64,000 nucleotides of DNA. Origin: Massilia aurea. GTDB taxonomy: Bacteria > Pseudomonadota > Gammaproteobacteria > Burkholderiales > Burkholderiaceae_D. The position numbers and the translations under genes are program-made. Below, piece by piece: positions 1 to 10,289 of the stretch. The DNA lies in assembly GCF_024753205.1 (NCBI RefSeq), contig NZ_JANUGZ010000005.1, positions 248,001 to 312,000 of the forward strand. The letters are read 5' to 3'. The notes under the pieces are model-generated. The model was not told where the DNA came from. It ran no database searches and worked only from the letters and a program-made list of their open reading frames with translations. Numbering within the stretch: position 1 is the first letter of the stretch; each line of letters opens with the position of its first letter.

Positions 1-2
1 CC

Positions 3-116
3 GCGCTGCCGATGGCGCTGCGCATGATCGCCGCGCCGCGCACCGACTGGCAGCAGCTGATGGCCGACGTTCGCGTCATGGAGTCAGCGGCTCTGCACGC
101 CATGCGCAAGGAATAA
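3..116 (+). CDS. C-terminal end of a phage gene (partial)
   Basis: The window opens inside an open frame of 37 visible codons ending in TAA, 45 bases before the tape-measure gene. In siphovirus tail operons this place is usually taken by a tail assembly chaperone, often one made with a programmed frameshift. That role is inferred only from position. The visible tail is Met- and Ala-rich and ends in MRKE, and no domain can be recognised from it. Confidence 0.5.
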   Translation, partial: ALPMALRMIAAPRTDWQQLMADVRVMESAALHAMRKE

Positions 117-161
117 CCAGTTTCACAGCCATCTTCAGGTGGCACTTTTTATGGGCGGGAC

Positions 162-3100
162 ATGAGCGATATCGTCAACAACGCGACAATCATGATCACC
201 GCCGACGCGAGCGGTGTCGAGGCAGGGCTGCGCAAGGTCGATGATGCAACGGCCAAGACGGGCCGGAACCTCGACAACCTCGAGTCCAGCGCGAAGAAGA
301 CGACGGCTGCTCTGGAGGGCGTCGCCAACACGCCAGGCATGGAGACGGCCGGCGACGGCGCCGGAGTGGCAGCTGGCCGCATGGACCGCGCCACCAAGAA
401 CATGGCCGACTCGATCCAGCGCACGCTGGCCACGATGAATGCCGGCGCCAAAGGATCGGCGCAGTATTACGAGGCGCTGGCGAACTCGCGCGGCCTGAAC
501 GTCAACGCCCTGCGTCCATACCTGGACCAGCTGGACGAGATGACGAAGAAGAGCGCGCTCGCGGCCGATGCCCAGCGCAAGCTCGACGATTCGACCCGGT
601 TCCTCGATAGCCTGCGTTTGCGCACCGAGGGCATCGGCAAGTCCGCATCCCAGCTGGCCGCACTGCGCGCCGAGCAGCTGGGCGTCAGCGACGCCGCAGC
701 TGAAATGATCCAGAAGCTGCGCGAGCAAGAAGAGGCTGGCGAATCGTCGTTCGGCAGTCTGGCCGATTTGGCAGAGGGCGCCAAGGTCGCTTTTCTGGCT
801 GTTGCTGCAGCCGTTGCGGCGGCCGCCGCCGCCGGCGCCGTGATGGTCGGTGATGCTCTGAACGACCTGGCGGATCTCGATGGCATGGCCCAAAAAACCG
901 GCTCATCGGTCGAAAGCCTTTCCAAGATCCAGAAGCTTGCCGTAGTGTTTGGCGAAGATATGGGCGGCGTCGACGCTGCGATCGTAAAGCTTTCGCGCGG
1001 CATGGCGGGCCTGGACGACGACAGCAACAAAGTCCAGAAAGCACTCAAGACGCTGGGCGTCTCTTCGCGAGACGCGGCAGGTAATTTGCGCGATCCGTCC
1101 GTTGTCCTGGTTGAGGCCTCCAAAAGCCTCCAGAACTACCGCGACGACGCAGGCAAAACGGCCCTGATGAACAACCTGGTCGGCAAGTCCGGGGCCGATC
1201 TCCTCCCATTCTTGAACGACCTGGCAGAAAACTATGGCGGGGTCGCGGGCACCTCGGGCGAGGCCGCAGCCGCAGCCGCCGCTTTCCAGGATCAAATAGG
1301 TTTCCTGAAAATCGAGGTGAAAGGCCTCGCCACGTCAGCTGCCGTTGCGTTGGCGCCAGCGCTGAGAGACTTGGCCGGCGCCTTCTCAGACGTCTACAAG
1401 CAGCAGACTTCGATTAAAAAAGGTGAGTGGTCGTCCTGGGCTGACGATCTCGGGCTTGGCTTTGCGAAGGCATCAGATGCCGTCGCGAACTTCGCGCGGT
1501 ATTCCAATGTGGCCTGGGACGCGTTCAAGGCAGTGCGCTCTGGTTTTATGTTGGTGGATGCTGTCGGGAAGTTCGACTCGCTGACGGCTGGATATGAGGC
1601 CCTTAACGGCGGAGACGGGTTCAAGAGCATCAAGGAAGCTTTCGGCAACTTGAAGCAAACTGTGGCCGACGGATGGAAAAGCGTCGAAGAAGTCAACAGC
1701 GCGCCTTCCGAACAGTTCGAAAAAGCCTACCGTGCACGCCTGGCCAGCCGGATTGTGCCGGTCGTCACGCCAAATGCGGCAGAAGGCGACAAGCCGAAGC
1801 CATCCCTGCCGCGAGAGGTTGACGAGGCGGCGGCGAAGAAGGCCGCCCAAGAAGCCGCGAAGGCGGTCAAAGAATACGAGGCGCTGATCGACCGCATCAA
1901 CGGCAAGGTCCCGGAGTTCGATAAGGACTACGAAGAGAATGTGAAAAGTATTGCCGCTGGCTATAAAGCCGGCAAGATGTCGCTCGCCGAGTACACCGCT
2001 ACCATCGAGAAATACAATAAGCTTCAACCGTATTCACTCAATGCCGCGAAGCAGCTGAGCGACTTCCAAGACAGCTATTCGAAGGGGTTGGAAGCGACGA
2101 GCGCTGTCTACGCAAAGCGCGCACAGGACGCAGAGGACGAGGCTAAGCGCAACGAAGAGTTGGCCAGTACTTACGGCCTGACCAAATCGGCGATCGAGGC
2201 GCTGGAGCTGGCGCGCCTGCAGGAGCAGCTGGCGCAACGTTCGACGCTGGGGCTGACCCTGGACGAAATCGAAAGCCTCGAGAACCTGATCGACGCGAAG
2301 AAACGCAACGCCGGCTCGATCGCGAAGATGGAAGGTATTGACGCAGCCAAGAAGGCCGGCGAGGAACTCGACAAGCTGCTCGACCCGACGAAGGCGCAGA
2401 CTTTCGGCGAGGCGCTCAAGGGTGCGTTTGGCGCGGCCGGCGATTCGATGACGCAACTGGTCACGGCGCTGGATGCTTACCGCATTCGCCAGGCAGAGGT
2501 TGACGATGCGCGCAAGAACGCTGCCATCAAGTACGCGACCGATTCCAAGGGTCTGGCCAATGCTACCGCAGCCATCAATTCGAAAGAATTGAAGTCGCGC
2601 TTGAGTGGCTACGGCGACATGGCCGCAGCGGCCAAGGGCTTCTTCGCTGAAGGCAGCAAGGGCTACACCGTACTGTCGGGTGCCGAGAAGGCCTACCGCG
2701 CGGCCGAGCTGGCGCTGGCGCTGCAGGCGATGACGAAGAAAATCTTCTTCAAGCAGGGTGAAGTGGTCGCAAACACGGCGCTGAACGCGACGAAGCTGAC
2801 CGGCGAGGCTGCGGCAAGTGCTGCATCGACCGGCTTGGCCGCAACCGAGGCCAGCGCCTGGGGCGTGACTGCCGTGGTCAAGGCCATCGCATCGCTGCCG
2901 TTCCCATTGAATCTGGCGGCCGGCGCCGCGACGCTGGCGGCGGTGGTGGCCATCGGCGCAAAGATGGTTGGCGGGATCGGTGGGGGCAGCATCGCTTTGT
3001 CCGAGCAGCGGCAGAAGGCGCAGGGCACCGGTTCGGTTCTCGGCTCCGACGAGAAGTCGGCCTCGATCGCCAATTCGCTGGACCTGATCGAGAGCGCGAC

Positions 3101-5033
3101 GTCGAAGGAGCTGAACATCAGCACTGGCATGCTGGCATCGCTGCGCAATATCGAAGCCGGCATTGACCAGTTCGCGTCGCTGCTGGTGCGCACCACTGGC
3201 GTGACGGGCAAGTTCGGCGCCGACATGGGCAAGAACGTGTTCGATTCGAAGGCGATCGGCATTGGCGGCGCTGCTCTTGGTGGCATCGCTGGCGCGGCCG
3301 GCGGTGCGTATGTCGGCATGGGCACCAGCTACATCGGCGCAATGCTGGGTGGTCCGGTCGGCATGGCCATTGGCGCGGTGCTCGGTACTGTCATCGGCAA
3401 GACGTTCATCGGCAAGGGCCTGAGCAAAATCTTCGGCGGCAAGCAGACGGTGGAAGACACCGGCTTCACGATGGGGAGCGCGAGCTTCGGCAGCATCATC
3501 AACGGTGGCGTCAGCGCATCGCAGTATGCCGACATCAAGAAGGACGGCGGCTGGTTCCGGAGCGACAAGAAAAGCACGCAGCTGGAGGGCATCGGCGCCG
3601 AGGGCAACCGTCAGATCAGCACGATCCTGACTTCGCTTTACGACACCGTGTTCGAAGCCGGCAGCCTGCTTGGCATCGGTGGCGATGCGTTCGCGAACCA
3701 GCTGAACAGCTTCGTGGTCGATATCGGCAAGGTCAGCCTGAAAGGCAAAACCGGCGACCAGATCCAGGAAGAACTATCGGCCATCTTCTCGAAGGTGGGC
3801 GACGACCTGGCATCGTTCAGTGTGGCCGGCATCACTCAGTTCCAGAAGGTGGGCGAGGGTGCGTTGGAAACACTGGCGCGGGTCGCTGTGAACTACGCGA
3901 GCCTGGATGCTGTCCTGGCCAGCGTGGGTAAAACGTTCGGCGCCACCGGCGTGGCCAGTCTCGGCGCGCGCGAGGACCTGCTGACGCTGGCGGGCGGCAT
4001 CGACGAGCTGGCCAGCCAGACGGCCAGCTTTGCCGAGAACTTCCTGTCCGAGTCCGAGCGCTTGGCACCGGTGCAGAAGTACGTCACCGACCAGCTGGCA
4101 TCGATGGGCCTGTCGGCGCTGCGCTCGCGCGATTCGTTCAAGCAATACGTCTTGGGCCTCGACCTCACGAACGTGGCCCAGCGCGAGCAGTACGTTGCGC
4201 TGATGGACCTGCAGGAAGCGTACGCCAAGCTGTATCCGGAGATCGAGGATGCGACGAAGACCCTGGCCGATGCGCGCTCGGAACTGACCGATGCATATAA
4301 CGCCGAGAACGATGCCATCAGTTCAACGATCGACCGCATGGGCTCGTTCGCCGCAAGCCTGAAAAACCTGCGCCAGAATGCGCTGCTGGGCGGCCTGTCG
4401 CCGCTGTCGCCGCAAGAGAAATACGCGGAGGCAAAAGCGCAGTACGAGACGGTCCTGGCGGCGGCGCGCAGTGGTGATGAGTCGGCGCAGTCGAACTATT
4501 CGGCCGCGTTCAACTCGTTCCTCACGGCGTCGCGCGCGGTGTTCGCCAGCAGTGGCCAGTACCAGGCTGACTTCGCGTATGCGCAAGCATTCACGGCAGA
4601 GGCGGAGCGCTGGGCAGGCGCGCAGGTCGACGTCGGCAAGGCGCAGCTGGACGCGCTGAAGCTGTCGGTGAACGGCCTGATCACGCTCGACAAGTCGGTG
4701 CTGTCGGTGCGCGATGCGATCCTGCAGGTGCGCCAGCTCATGGGTACGACGGCCCCGCTGACACCGGGCGCCATGGCCGCGCCGCCGATCAACATGCCGA
4801 CCCCGGTGATGTATGCCTCGTACGGGGCAGACAACACCGTCGCCCTGGTGGCTGAACTCAAGTCGGTGCGCCAGGAGCTGGCCAGCCTGCGCGCGGAACA
4901 GGCCGTGCAGACCGGGCACGTGATCGAGGCAAATGCACGGGCGGCGCGTGAGAGCGCTGAGCATGTCGCAGGCGCCACCACGACGGGGTTCAAGTCCGTC
5001 ACCAACAGCGAACAAAGGGTTGCACTCGCATGA
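162..5033 (+). CDS. Phage tail tape measure protein
   Basis: 1623 residues, by far the largest gene of the tail module. Tape measure proteins set tail length, scaffold tail-tube assembly and pass out with the DNA at injection. The N-terminus (IMITADASGVEAGLRKVDD) has the typical tape-measure opening. Long Ala-rich helical stretches follow, with hydrophobic segments near residues 207-228 and 915-945 and a Gly/Ala-rich membrane-like stretch near 1030-1075. The C-terminal fifth is again helical, with a coiled coil near 1565-1600. The next gene overlaps its stop by 4 bases (ATGA), as in a translationally coupled tail operon. The size implies a long flexible tail. Function is confident; domain limits are by eye. 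Confidence 0.93.
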   Translation: MSDIVNNATIMITADASGVEAGLRKVDDATAKTGRNLDNLESSAKKTTAALEGVANTPGMETAGDGAGVAAGRMDRATKNMADSIQRTLATMNAGAKGSAQYYEALANSRGLNVNALRPYLDQLDEMTKKSALAADAQRKLDDSTRFLDSLRLRTEGIGKSASQLAALRAEQLGVSDAAAEMIQKLREQEEAGESSFGSLADLAEGAKVAFLAVAAAVAAAAAAGAVMVGDALNDLADLDGMAQKTGSSVESLSKIQKLAVVFGEDMGGVDAAIVKLSRGMAGLDDDSNKVQKALKTLGVSSRDAAGNLRDPSVVLVEASKSLQNYRDDAGKTALMNNLVGKSGADLLPFLNDLAENYGGVAGTSGEAAAAAAAFQDQIGFLKIEVKGLATSAAVALAPALRDLAGAFSDVYKQQTSIKKGEWSSWADDLGLGFAKASDAVANFARYSNVAWDAFKAVRSGFMLVDAVGKFDSLTAGYEALNGGDGFKSIKEAFGNLKQTVADGWKSVEEVNSAPSEQFEKAYRARLASRIVPVVTPNAAEGDKPKPSLPREVDEAAAKKAAQEAAKAVKEYEALIDRINGKVPEFDKDYEENVKSIAAGYKAGKMSLAEYTATIEKYNKLQPYSLNAAKQLSDFQDSYSKGLEATSAVYAKRAQDAEDEAKRNEELASTYGLTKSAIEALELARLQEQLAQRSTLGLTLDEIESLENLIDAKKRNAGSIAKMEGIDAAKKAGEELDKLLDPTKAQTFGEALKGAFGAAGDSMTQLVTALDAYRIRQAEVDDARKNAAIKYATDSKGLANATAAINSKELKSRLSGYGDMAAAAKGFFAEGSKGYTVLSGAEKAYRAAELALALQAMTKKIFFKQGEVVANTALNATKLTGEAAASAASTGLAATEASAWGVTAVVKAIASLPFPLNLAAGAATLAAVVAIGAKMVGGIGGGSIALSEQRQKAQGTGSVLGSDEKSASIANSLDLIESATSKELNISTGMLASLRNIEAGIDQFASLLVRTTGVTGKFGADMGKNVFDSKAIGIGGAALGGIAGAAGGAYVGMGTSYIGAMLGGPVGMAIGAVLGTVIGKTFIGKGLSKIFGGKQTVEDTGFTMGSASFGSIINGGVSASQYADIKKDGGWFRSDKKSTQLEGIGAEGNRQISTILTSLYDTVFEAGSLLGIGGDAFANQLNSFVVDIGKVSLKGKTGDQIQEELSAIFSKVGDDLASFSVAGITQFQKVGEGALETLARVAVNYASLDAVLASVGKTFGATGVASLGAREDLLTLAGGIDELASQTASFAENFLSESERLAPVQKYVTDQLASMGLSALRSRDSFKQYVLGLDLTNVAQREQYVALMDLQEAYAKLYPEIEDATKTLADARSELTDAYNAENDAISSTIDRMGSFAASLKNLRQNALLGGLSPLSPQEKYAEAKAQYETVLAAARSGDESAQSNYSAAFNSFLTASRAVFASSGQYQADFAYAQAFTAEAERWAGAQVDVGKAQLDALKLSVNGLITLDKSVLSVRDAILQVRQLMGTTAPLTPGAMAAPPINMPTPVMYASYGADNTVALVAELKSVRQELASLRAEQAVQTGHVIEANARAARESAEHVAGATTTGFKSVTNSEQRVALA

Positions 5034-6508
5034 CTGATGCTCAAGTCCTGGCCTGGCTGAAAAGCTCGGCCGCCTATCGTGTCGTGCTCATCGAGGCGGC
5101 TGTGCAGATCGGTGGTGTGGAGTCCGTCGTGTACCTGGCGACGAAACCATTCACCACCGGGCCCGGCGACGCGCCGGCGAACACCACGTACCTGCCCATC
5201 GCCATTGTCGGTAGGCTGTTCACTGAGCGGCTGCTGCTGGACGGCGAGGGCGGGCTATCGGCAGGCGAACTCGAACTCGAGAACGTCGGCGGCGCGCGCG
5301 ATGCCTGGGCCGGGCCTGGGTACATCTGGAACAATCGGGCGATCAAGGCGTACATCGGCGATGTGCGCTGGGGGCGCGCGGACTTCCGGATGATCTTCAA
5401 CGGCATCGTGGCCGACATCGCGCCGCGCGGCCGCCAGGCGCTGGCGCTTAAGCTGCGCGACAAGATGCAGCGGCTGAACACACCGGTCAGCGAGGCCAAG
5501 TTGGGCGGCACGAGCGAGCAGCGGGATGCATTGCTGCCGATCGCGCTGGGCCAGGCGTTCAACGTGACGCCGCTCCTGATCAATGCGGCGATCCTGAAGT
5601 ACCAGGTGCACGCCGGCGCGATCGACTCGATCATCGAGGTTCGCGACAACGGTGCGCCGGTGGCGTTCACCCCTGGCCTCGCGGCTGGCACGTTCCAGTT
5701 GCAGTCGGCGCCGGCGGGCGTGGTCACCGCGTCCGTGCGTGGCGCTGCGGCCGGCGGCTACGTCGACACCGCGGCGCAACTGGTCAAGCGCCTGGTCACC
5801 GGCTACGGCAAGGAATCCGACCGATTCGCTGATGCCGATCTTGACCTGGCCAACATCGCCGCGTTCGACGCCGCGCACCAGCAGTCGCTGGGCGTGTACT
5901 CGACCGCGCGCCAGAACGTGCTTGCTGCCTGCCAGATGCTTCTCGGCAGCGTCGGCGCCCAGCTGGTGATGTCGCGCCTCGGCCTGGCGCGGCTGATCAA
6001 GGTCGCGCTGCCAGGCGCCGGCACGCCGGTGGTCATCCGACCGGAGCACATGGTCGATGGCACGCTGCAGCCGGCGGCACGCACTGACGTCGTCGGCGCC
6101 GTCAAGCTCGGCTTCGCGCGCGCATGGACCGTGCAGGACGCCGGCACGCTGGCCAACCTGCCGGAGGTGCACAAGGGGCTCTTCGCGGAAGAGTGGCTGA
6201 CCACCACCAAAACCGACGCGACCACGCTGGCCACCTACCGCTTGAACGCAGAGCCGGTGCAGATCGACACCATGCTGCTCACGCGCGCCGACGCCGACGC
6301 TGAAGCCCAGCGCCGGCTCGATCTGTGGAAGGTGCCGCGCACCACGTACGAGTTCGAGGGCGTGCCGGAACTGCTCTCGCTCGAGCTGGGCCAGGCCGTC
6401 ACGGTCTACGCACCGCGCTTCGGCATGGACGCAGGCGTGAGCGGCATCGTTATTTCACTCGCACCTGACTGGGAAACCGGCCGGGTTACCGTTGGATTCC
6501 TCGTATGA
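5030..6508 (+). CDS. Phage tail-tip / baseplate hub-like protein
   Basis: 492 residues, starting inside the tape-measure stop codon (ATGA) and ending in the same 4-base overlap with the next gene, so it is part of one coupled tail operon. Position directly after the tape measure is where siphoviruses keep distal-tail and hub proteins. The sequence is soluble, beta-rich and has no signal peptide or membrane segment. The middle (residues 280-360) and the C-terminal third look like the repeated beta folds of hub proteins. No catalytic motif was seen. The tail role is from context, and the exact component (distal tail protein or hub) is undecided. Confidence 0.75.
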   Translation: MTDAQVLAWLKSSAAYRVVLIEAAVQIGGVESVVYLATKPFTTGPGDAPANTTYLPIAIVGRLFTERLLLDGEGGLSAGELELENVGGARDAWAGPGYIWNNRAIKAYIGDVRWGRADFRMIFNGIVADIAPRGRQALALKLRDKMQRLNTPVSEAKLGGTSEQRDALLPIALGQAFNVTPLLINAAILKYQVHAGAIDSIIEVRDNGAPVAFTPGLAAGTFQLQSAPAGVVTASVRGAAAGGYVDTAAQLVKRLVTGYGKESDRFADADLDLANIAAFDAAHQQSLGVYSTARQNVLAACQMLLGSVGAQLVMSRLGLARLIKVALPGAGTPVVIRPEHMVDGTLQPAARTDVVGAVKLGFARAWTVQDAGTLANLPEVHKGLFAEEWLTTTKTDATTLATYRLNAEPVQIDTMLLTRADADAEAQRRLDLWKVPRTTYEFEGVPELLSLELGQAVTVYAPRFGMDAGVSGIVISLAPDWETGRVTVGFLV

Positions 6509-8256
6509 GCACAGCACTGAACGACCGCGATGCGATCCTGCAGGCCGCCTCGGTGCGGATCGTCAACCCGAAGAATGCCCACGTGCGGCTCGATGCCTTT
6601 CCGCTGGCATTCCATATGAACTCCGCTGGTGACCTGGATGTACCAGCCATGACGATCACTGCAAGTTTGACTGGGTTGGAAGGCGACGTTACATTCGCTG
6701 CAGAGGGTGCGACCCTTACTCAAGTGACCGGGAAAAGCGCCACGGTACGGTACGCCGACATGCAAGGGTCGATTGCGATGGTGACGGCAAGTATCGCCGC
6801 AGGTGGCGAAACCTTCTCACAGGGGTTCCTTGTGACGACACTGCGCGATGGTGCTGCTGGCGGGTCCGGATCGCGCGGCGCCGGGTTTTACCGCGCGACG
6901 GGGAACGCTTGGAGTGATGGCATCGCCGACGCAGCCACCCCAGGCGGGAACGTGGTCGGCGACATTGTGATCATCAGCAATGGCGTTTCCAGCTGGCCGA
7001 AAGAATGGGACGGCTCGAAGTGGTTCTACCCAGGGGCCTTCTTTCCGGGAAGTCTGTTGGTCGAAAAATCGGTTTTGGCGACACACTTGGGCGCGGAATC
7101 TGTAACGGCCGAGAAGATTGCGGGCAGCGCGGTAACGGCGCGCAACCTGGTCGTCGGCTCCCCTGATAACGTTGTTCCCGACCCGCGCTTCAAGGACCTT
7201 ACGTGGTGGGGCCGCCCTGATGCAGCAGTAATCCAGTGGGCAGAGAACGGCAGCACGACTGGCTGGAAGGGTGGCGCGTCGATGCTGCTGCCGACGAGCG
7301 GCCCGGAGCTTACCCGAGACACTATCTATTTTGATTTGACGCCCGGGGCCACCTACCGGATCGAGGGCCAGGCCTACCTGAGCAACGACTTCAACGGTCG
7401 ACTGTCAGCTTACCTGCTCATTGCTGGCGATCGCTGGTATCCATTTTTTGACAATGACACGGGGCAGCGCTGGGCGGATAACCTTGCGGTGCAGCTGAAC
7501 AACTTGTCGCCCAAGGGGTTCTCGACGTTCTCAACGACCTACACAGTCCCGCTCGGCGCCGCAACTGGCCGGGGCATGATTCGCGTGCGCAGCAGCCATA
7601 CGGTCGGCACGGCAGAGGTCGGCTCGTTCAGCGTCACACGGGTGGCCGATGGCTCACTGGTCGGCGACGGCGTGCTCGAGGCGCGGCACATCAAGACTAA
7701 ATCCCTAACGGCCGACTTGATAAATGTCGACCGCGTATCGGCAGTGTCGGCAATATTAGGCGACGTCCTTCTCGGGCCAGATGGCGCGCTACATCAAGGC
7801 AGTAATGCGTATAACACCGGATCGGGGATTTTTATCGGGGCACCTGGCGGCGCACCAAAATTCTTTGTCGGGACTGCGGGCGGTGCCAATATGCGATATA
7901 GCCCGGAAGAAGGTTTGCGTATTGATCAAGCATCACTCGAATCCTACACCGCATGGCTCACCGGCAGTGCGGGCGGCAGCTATCCGAATGGTTCGGCAGG
8001 ATATGGATTCCTGAAAGCGAATGTGTCAGGAGGGAAGGCGCCGTACACTTACCGATGGACGCTGACCCTCGAAACTAAAACAGGTAGCGCGGGCAACATG
8101 GTAATCAGCGAAACCACGTCGCAATCAGCATCGTTTAGCGGGTCGGGTACAAATGCCACGCTGACATATACCGTGACCTGCGCAGTTACCGACGGTAACC
8201 AGCGCACGATTGTCCTGGGCACCTCAATCAATGCGAATCACGGAACGCCACCATGA
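6505..8256 (+). CDS. Phage tail-tip fibre / host-specificity protein
   Basis: 583 residues, overlapping both neighbours by 4 bases. A beta-rich N-terminal part is followed near residues 190-215 by a Val/Ala/Thr repeat (VTAEKIAGSAVTARN), seen in central fibre proteins of the gpJ type and in trimeric fibre shafts. Residues about 235-380 look like a jelly-roll carbohydrate-binding module. The last 70 residues resemble an immunoglobulin/PKD-like fold (GGKAPYTYRWTLTLE). These are features of a receptor-binding tip protein that recognises a surface sugar. The role is inferred from composition and gene order. Confidence 0.72.
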   Translation: MSTALNDRDAILQAASVRIVNPKNAHVRLDAFPLAFHMNSAGDLDVPAMTITASLTGLEGDVTFAAEGATLTQVTGKSATVRYADMQGSIAMVTASIAAGGETFSQGFLVTTLRDGAAGGSGSRGAGFYRATGNAWSDGIADAATPGGNVVGDIVIISNGVSSWPKEWDGSKWFYPGAFFPGSLLVEKSVLATHLGAESVTAEKIAGSAVTARNLVVGSPDNVVPDPRFKDLTWWGRPDAAVIQWAENGSTTGWKGGASMLLPTSGPELTRDTIYFDLTPGATYRIEGQAYLSNDFNGRLSAYLLIAGDRWYPFFDNDTGQRWADNLAVQLNNLSPKGFSTFSTTYTVPLGAATGRGMIRVRSSHTVGTAEVGSFSVTRVADGSLVGDGVLEARHIKTKSLTADLINVDRVSAVSAILGDVLLGPDGALHQGSNAYNTGSGIFIGAPGGAPKFFVGTAGGANMRYSPEEGLRIDQASLESYTAWLTGSAGGSYPNGSAGYGFLKANVSGGKAPYTYRWTLTLETKTGSAGNMVISETTSQSASFSGSGTNATLTYTVTCAVTDGNQRTIVLGTSINANHGTPP

Positions 8257-8828
8257 CAGTCACTTTCCATTTTGCCGACGTGATGCCGGATGGCCGCGTG
8301 CGCGCCTGCCTTTCCTGCGAAGCGCCGGAAGTCGGGCCGCCGGTCGTGCAGCACGCCGAGGGTGCGCCGATCTTGCTGGACGGTCCGATCGACTGGCGCG
8401 GCCCGACCGAAACATCGGTGCTGCACTGGAGCGCAGGGGGCGGCTTGTCCTGGGTCGAGACAGCGAGCATCGCATTCCTGCGGGCCGCCCGACGCGAACA
8501 GATAAACACGTGGTGGCTTGACGCCAATAACAGCTACTTCGAATACCGTGGAGCGCGCATTGCTTATAGCGAATCCGACCGTGTCGATATTCAGGGGATC
8601 AACAATGTCGTCATGCTCACCAACGCGATGCCCACGAACCCTGACTGGCCGGCAGCTTGGAAGACCGTTGACAACGGTTGGGTCCCGATACCGGATGTCG
8701 CAGCGTGGGTCGAGTTCAATGTCGCAATAGCAGATCGCGGTACGGCGCACTTCAAGAAAGCGCAGTTGCTGAAGGCCCAGCTGGAAGCAGCCACCACAGC
8801 GGCTGAAATCGAAGCAATCACCTGGTAG
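8253..8828 (+). CDS. Phage tail-associated protein, fibre-assembly-like
   Basis: 191 residues, with a 4-base ATGA overlap with the fibre gene. The centre (residues 70-120) contains a FEYRGARIAY segment followed by DVQGIN-like residues. This resembles the small DUF4376/tail-fibre-assembly proteins that sit right after fibre genes. The last 30 residues are a charged, Ala-rich helix (KKAQLLKAQLEAATTAAEIEA) that could form a coiled coil. A chaperone or minor tail component is the likely role, judged mainly from position. Confidence 0.6.
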   Translation: MTVTFHFADVMPDGRVRACLSCEAPEVGPPVVQHAEGAPILLDGPIDWRGPTETSVLHWSAGGGLSWVETASIAFLRAARREQINTWWLDANNSYFEYRGARIAYSESDRVDIQGINNVVMLTNAMPTNPDWPAAWKTVDNGWVPIPDVAAWVEFNVAIADRGTAHFKKAQLLKAQLEAATTAAEIEAITW

Positions 8829-8835
8829 AGACCGC

Positions 8836-10227
8836 ATGCCCAATCTGAGAATCGTTTCCGACAACGCCATCGAGCGCGCGACCCTGGCCGCATCTAGCAC
8901 GGCCGGCGCGCTGGCCGTTGGCAACTTGGCTGCCGCGCAGGTCTACCCGGTGTGGCGCGCCACCGGCCGCGACGCCCGGGTCACTGCAGCATTCGCGGAT
9001 GCTGAACCGATCGGCTTCGTCGGCCTACCGTTCTGCAACCTGTCGCCGACGGCGCGGCTGCGCGTGCGCGTGTCGGGCGAGGCGGCCATCACGAACAACC
9101 ACACCTACACGGAGGCATTCGACAACGCCGCCTGGACGAAGAGCGCGGTCACGGTGGCGGCCAACGCGGGCACGGCGCCCGACGGTGCGGTCACGGCCGA
9201 TCGCATCATCGCTACTACCACCAGCGGCACCCACTACGTCCAACAGTCGATCGGCGCGGTGGCGCTCAACGGGCTGCACACCGAATCATTCTTCGCCAAG
9301 CGCGACACCGGGGAGCGGTACCTGCGCCTGCAGTTCGGTACCGGGTTCACCAACTCGTTTGCGGACTTCGACCTTGACACCGGTGACGTGGTCGCAACCT
9401 CGAACTGCACCGCACGGGTGGATGCGCGCCCGGGCGGCTGGTACCGCTGCAGCATCACGGCGTCGGCCACGTCGGCGGCCACCTCGTTCGTCCAGGTCTA
9501 CACCAATCGCTCGACCAACGGGGCTGCTTATGCTGGCAATGGCACGGCCGGGATCCTGCTGTGGGGTGCGATGGGCGTGGCCGGACCCGTAGCCGGGTCG
9601 TACTACCCGAGCACGAGCGCTGCGGCGACGCGCCCGGCAGGTCACATCGACAGCTGGCAGTCGTACGACTATGACAGCGGCCTGGTGCTGGCGTGCCCGG
9701 CGCCGGCGGTTCGGCTGCGTGGCTTCACGCCGGCGCAGGCCGCAAGCGCATATGCCTACGGCGGTGGTGCGTACGCGCGCCACTGGCTGCCGATCGAGAT
9801 CGTCGCGCGCGCCGTGGCGGTTGACATCACGGATCCGGACAACCTGCAGGGCTACATCGAAGCCGGTTGCATGGTGGCCAGCTCGTTCTGGTCGCTGACC
9901 TACAACGCCTCGGCCGCGTCAGTGACGATGGTCGACCGCACCGAGATCACGCGCAGCGCCGCCGGCGGCCAGCTGGCCGACCCGGGCACGATGAGCCGCA
10001 AGGTTCCGGTCGACCTGCGCGCCATGCCGCCGGCAGATCGCGCTACGTTCCTGAACCTGATGCGCAACAGCCGTGCGCATCCGATCCTGCTGTCGGTGTT
10101 CCCGATGCATGCCGACGTCGAGCTCGAGCGCGACTTCATGGTGTACGGCCGGCGCACGAAAGACTCGGACCTTGCCTACCAGTTCATGAACGCGTACGCG
10201 ACCACGCTCGAGGTTGAAGAAATCTGA
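8836..10227 (+). CDS. Phage tail fibre / spike protein, hypothetical
   Basis: 463 residues, starting 7 bases after the previous stop and ending just before a terminator, so it is the last gene of the tail operon. Residues about 80-230 (from TYTEAFDNAAWTKS) form a beta-sandwich of the type found in phage spike and fibre proteins and in carbohydrate-binding modules. The C-terminal part (320-463) is a separate mixed fold. No enzyme motif was seen. It is probably an accessory fibre or tail-tip protein; the exact role is unknown. Confidence 0.65.
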   Translation: MPNLRIVSDNAIERATLAASSTAGALAVGNLAAAQVYPVWRATGRDARVTAAFADAEPIGFVGLPFCNLSPTARLRVRVSGEAAITNNHTYTEAFDNAAWTKSAVTVAANAGTAPDGAVTADRIIATTTSGTHYVQQSIGAVALNGLHTESFFAKRDTGERYLRLQFGTGFTNSFADFDLDTGDVVATSNCTARVDARPGGWYRCSITASATSAATSFVQVYTNRSTNGAAYAGNGTAGILLWGAMGVAGPVAGSYYPSTSAAATRPAGHIDSWQSYDYDSGLVLACPAPAVRLRGFTPAQAASAYAYGGGAYARHWLPIEIVARAVAVDITDPDNLQGYIEAGCMVASSFWSLTYNASAASVTMVDRTEITRSAAGGQLADPGTMSRKVPVDLRAMPPADRATFLNLMRNSRAHPILLSVFPMHADVELERDFMVYGRRTKDSDLAYQFMNAYATTLEVEEI

Positions 10228-10247
10228 CATACACGCAACTCAGCCAC

Positions 10248-10269
10248 GCCGCCTCGAGCGGCTTTTTTT
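10248..10269 (+). terminator. Rho-independent terminator after the tail operon
   Basis: GCCGC and GCGGC arms (10248-10252, 10258-10262) enclose a CTCGA loop and are followed directly by seven T. It lies 20 bases after the last tail gene and separates tail from lysis genes. Confidence 0.85.
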
Positions 10270-10289
10270 ACGCCCATCGAAAGGCACCA